The notes below the pieces were generated by a model, which saw only the letters and a program-made list of their open reading frames with translations, was not told the DNA's origin and did not search any database. A stretch of DNA of 64,000 bases from Paenibacillus sp. HW567 (GTDB taxonomy: Bacteria; Bacillota; Bacilli; Paenibacillales; Paenibacillaceae), in assembly GCF_000374185.1 (NCBI RefSeq), contig NZ_KB910518.1, positions 67,951-131,950 on the forward strand. Direction: 5' to 3'. Positions 62,563 to 64,000 of the stretch are shown piece by piece. How positions within the stretch are numbered: the first letter of the stretch is position 1; each line of letters opens with the position of its first letter. Both the position numbers and the translations under genes were made by a program.

Positions 62563-64000
62563 ATGACAGATGGCGGACAACAACGCTACCGCTTCAGTGA
62601 AGCGCCAATTTGGGAGCTGCAGCGCAAATATTATGAAGAGCTGGGCATGCAGGCCTGGAAAAACGACCAGGTTCCGCAATATATTACGAGCAACCCGATG
62701 ATCGGGACCGCCTATGCGGAGATGATCTTCGGTTTTTTACAGGACCGCGCAGGGTTGGGACAGACCACGGAACGGGTCATCATTCTGGAGCTGGGGGCAG
62801 GGGTGGGGCGGCTTGCGTTCCATGTGCTGCATCAACTGAGCCAATTAATTGAATATGCGGGGCTTACGCTTCCCCCGTTCACTTATGTAATGAGTGATCT
62901 GCCCTGGAAAAATATCAACGGCTGGCAGCAGCATCCCGGCCTCAGGCCTTTTGTGGAGCAGGGCATCCTTGATTTCGCACGATTCGATGCAGTCGCGGAT
63001 ACAGAGCTGCACCTGACAGAGAGCGGCATGGTAATTGTACCGGGTTCGCTGGCACAGCCGCTGATGGTGATCGCCAACTACTTTTTTGACAGTATTCCGC
63101 AGGAGCTGCTCTATGTGGATGAAGGCAAAATTTATGAATGCGAGGTATCGCTGCGCTACCCGGAGCAAGCGGCAGAGATGGGCACCTCCGAGGTGCTCAG
63201 GGATCTCATCCCCGAGTATCACTACCGCCGGGCGGCTGGCTATGAAGAGGAATCGTATCCGTACCGCGAGGTTATCGCCTTCTACCAGGAGCGGCTGGAG
63301 GATTCGCATGTGCTTTTCCCGGCGGCTGCGCTGGGATGTATGGAACGGCTGAAGGCGCTATCGGGCGCGGGGTTCCTGCTGCTGACCGCCGACAAGGGCG
63401 ACCACCGGCTGGAGAACTGGGAATTTGTCGAGCCGCCGAAGCTGATTCATCACGGAAGCATTTCGCTTACAGCGAATTATCATGCGATGGTGTGTCATTT
63501 TGAGCAGAAGGGTGCATTATCCTCATTTACTGAGCATCATTACAAGAACCTGAACGTCGGCTGTATCTACATGCTGGAGGAGCCGCAGCGCCATGTACAG
63601 ACCCGCTTGGCGTACCACAGATTTATTCAGCGCTTCGGACCGGATGATTTCTTCAGCATGAAGCTGTGGATCGACCAGAACTACGACAGCAGCGGAATAC
63701 AGCAGATTCTGGCGTTCTGGCGGCTAGGCGGCTACGATGCCGAGCTGTTCATCCAGAGCGCGGAGCGTATCTCCAGCCTGCTGGAGGATGCCAGCGACGA
63801 TGAGATTCTCGATTTGAAGCTGGGGATCGACCGGATGTGGGCTGGGTTCTATCCGATGCCGCAGCGGTATGATCTGGCCCTCGACAGCGGTCTGCTGCTG
63901 TTCGAAATGGGGCTGTACGAGGAATCGCAGCGTTACCTGACGCAATCGCTAAGGGAGACGGAGGACGAGCCTGTGGTCACGGTGCTCTACTGCCTGGCGA
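62563..64000 (+). CDS. MidA-like SAM methyltransferase with repeat tail (partial)
   Basis: This gene is incomplete at the right window edge (479 codons seen). Residues ~1-330 resemble the SAM-dependent methyltransferase of the MidA/NDUFAF7 type: motif I reads IILELGAGVGRLAFHVLHQL and a later ANYFFDSIPQELLYVDEGK matches the family NxFFDxxP signature. From ~440 a TPR-like stretch begins (SGLLLFEMGLYEESQRYLTQ). ATG 62563 is preceded by only a weak site. Such enzymes modify proteins, but the target is unknown. It could be an operon partner of the stalk-domain gene. Confidence 0.72.
   Translation, partial: MTDGGQQRYRFSEAPIWELQRKYYEELGMQAWKNDQVPQYITSNPMIGTAYAEMIFGFLQDRAGLGQTTERVIILELGAGVGRLAFHVLHQLSQLIEYAGLTLPPFTYVMSDLPWKNINGWQQHPGLRPFVEQGILDFARFDAVADTELHLTESGMVIVPGSLAQPLMVIANYFFDSIPQELLYVDEGKIYECEVSLRYPEQAAEMGTSEVLRDLIPEYHYRRAAGYEEESYPYREVIAFYQERLEDSHVLFPAAALGCMERLKALSGAGFLLLTADKGDHRLENWEFVEPPKLIHHGSISLTANYHAMVCHFEQKGALSSFTEHHYKNLNVGCIYMLEEPQRHVQTRLAYHRFIQRFGPDDFFSMKLWIDQNYDSSGIQQILAFWRLGGYDAELFIQSAERISSLLEDASDDEILDLKLGIDRMWAGFYPMPQRYDLALDSGLLLFEMGLYEESQRYLTQSLRETEDEPVVTVLYCLA

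Overview
The window looks like a chromosomal piece of a Paenibacillus-type Firmicute. The evidence is the rRNA/tRNA operon style, the sigW-rsiW-cdaA-cdaR-glmM-glmS order with a glmS ribozyme, the YesM/YesN plus lipoprotein-dependent sugar ABC transporter architecture, S-layer-homology proteins, stalk-domain (copper amine oxidase N-like) proteins and AGGAGG-type ribosome binding sites. The genus is inferred from gene content only.

Layout. (1) 1-1465: the 3' end of a 23S rRNA, a 5S rRNA and twelve tRNAs, closed by a terminator. (2) 1525-18859: a phage-tail locus of the PBSX/xkd type. An ImmA-like protease and an Xre repressor run leftward. Rightward come an ArpU-like regulator and then a contractile-tail set: terminator, sheath, tube, chaperone with a -1 frameshift site, short tape measure, hub and baseplate proteins, fibres, XkdW and XkdX, small membrane proteins, an M15 peptidase endolysin and a holin. 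I find no integrase, terminase, portal, protease or capsid gene, so the locus most resembles a domesticated tailocin (a headless contractile particle). (3) 19106-30253: housekeeping genes: ppc, a long inverted-repeat element, sigW-rsiW, cdaA-cdaR-glmM (c-di-AMP synthesis and its regulator, phosphoglucosamine mutase), then the glmS promoter, ribozyme and glmS. Together these link cell-envelope stress, c-di-AMP and amino-sugar supply for peptidoglycan.

(4) 30254-39030: an accessory island that starts exactly at the attTn7 position downstream of glmS. It holds a truncated Tn7-type tnsA, a frameshifted ISL3 element, an IS3 remnant, a broken tyrosine recombinase, and six copies of a 19-bp repeat of which two form a 58-bp perfect palindrome (probably a transposon end). 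It also holds several unrecognised proteins and a secreted stalk-domain protein. (5) 39065-49006: a YesN/YesM two-component system, a sugar-binding lipoprotein, two permeases and a GH2 beta-galactosidase, which together look like a galactoside uptake and hydrolysis unit without its own ATPase gene.

(6) 49090-58292: a 1,493-residue pseudokinase/AAA ATPase/GAF/LuxR regulator on the minus strand, a small membrane protein, and a 1,430-residue S-layer-anchored surface protein with five nearly identical 300-bp repeats. (7) 58364-64000: a luciferase-like monooxygenase, a tiny holin-like toxin-type ORF, an arsB pseudogene, a bicupin oxalate decarboxylase homologue with a changed active-site lid, a second stalk-domain protein, and the start of a MidA-like methyltransferase that runs off the window.

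The points most worth a second look are the headless tail locus with its frameshift and operator repeats, the decayed Tn7-type island with its 58-bp palindrome, the 120-nt inverted-repeat element before sigW, and the lid change in the oxalate decarboxylase homologue. All calls come from reading the sequence; no database search was possible.
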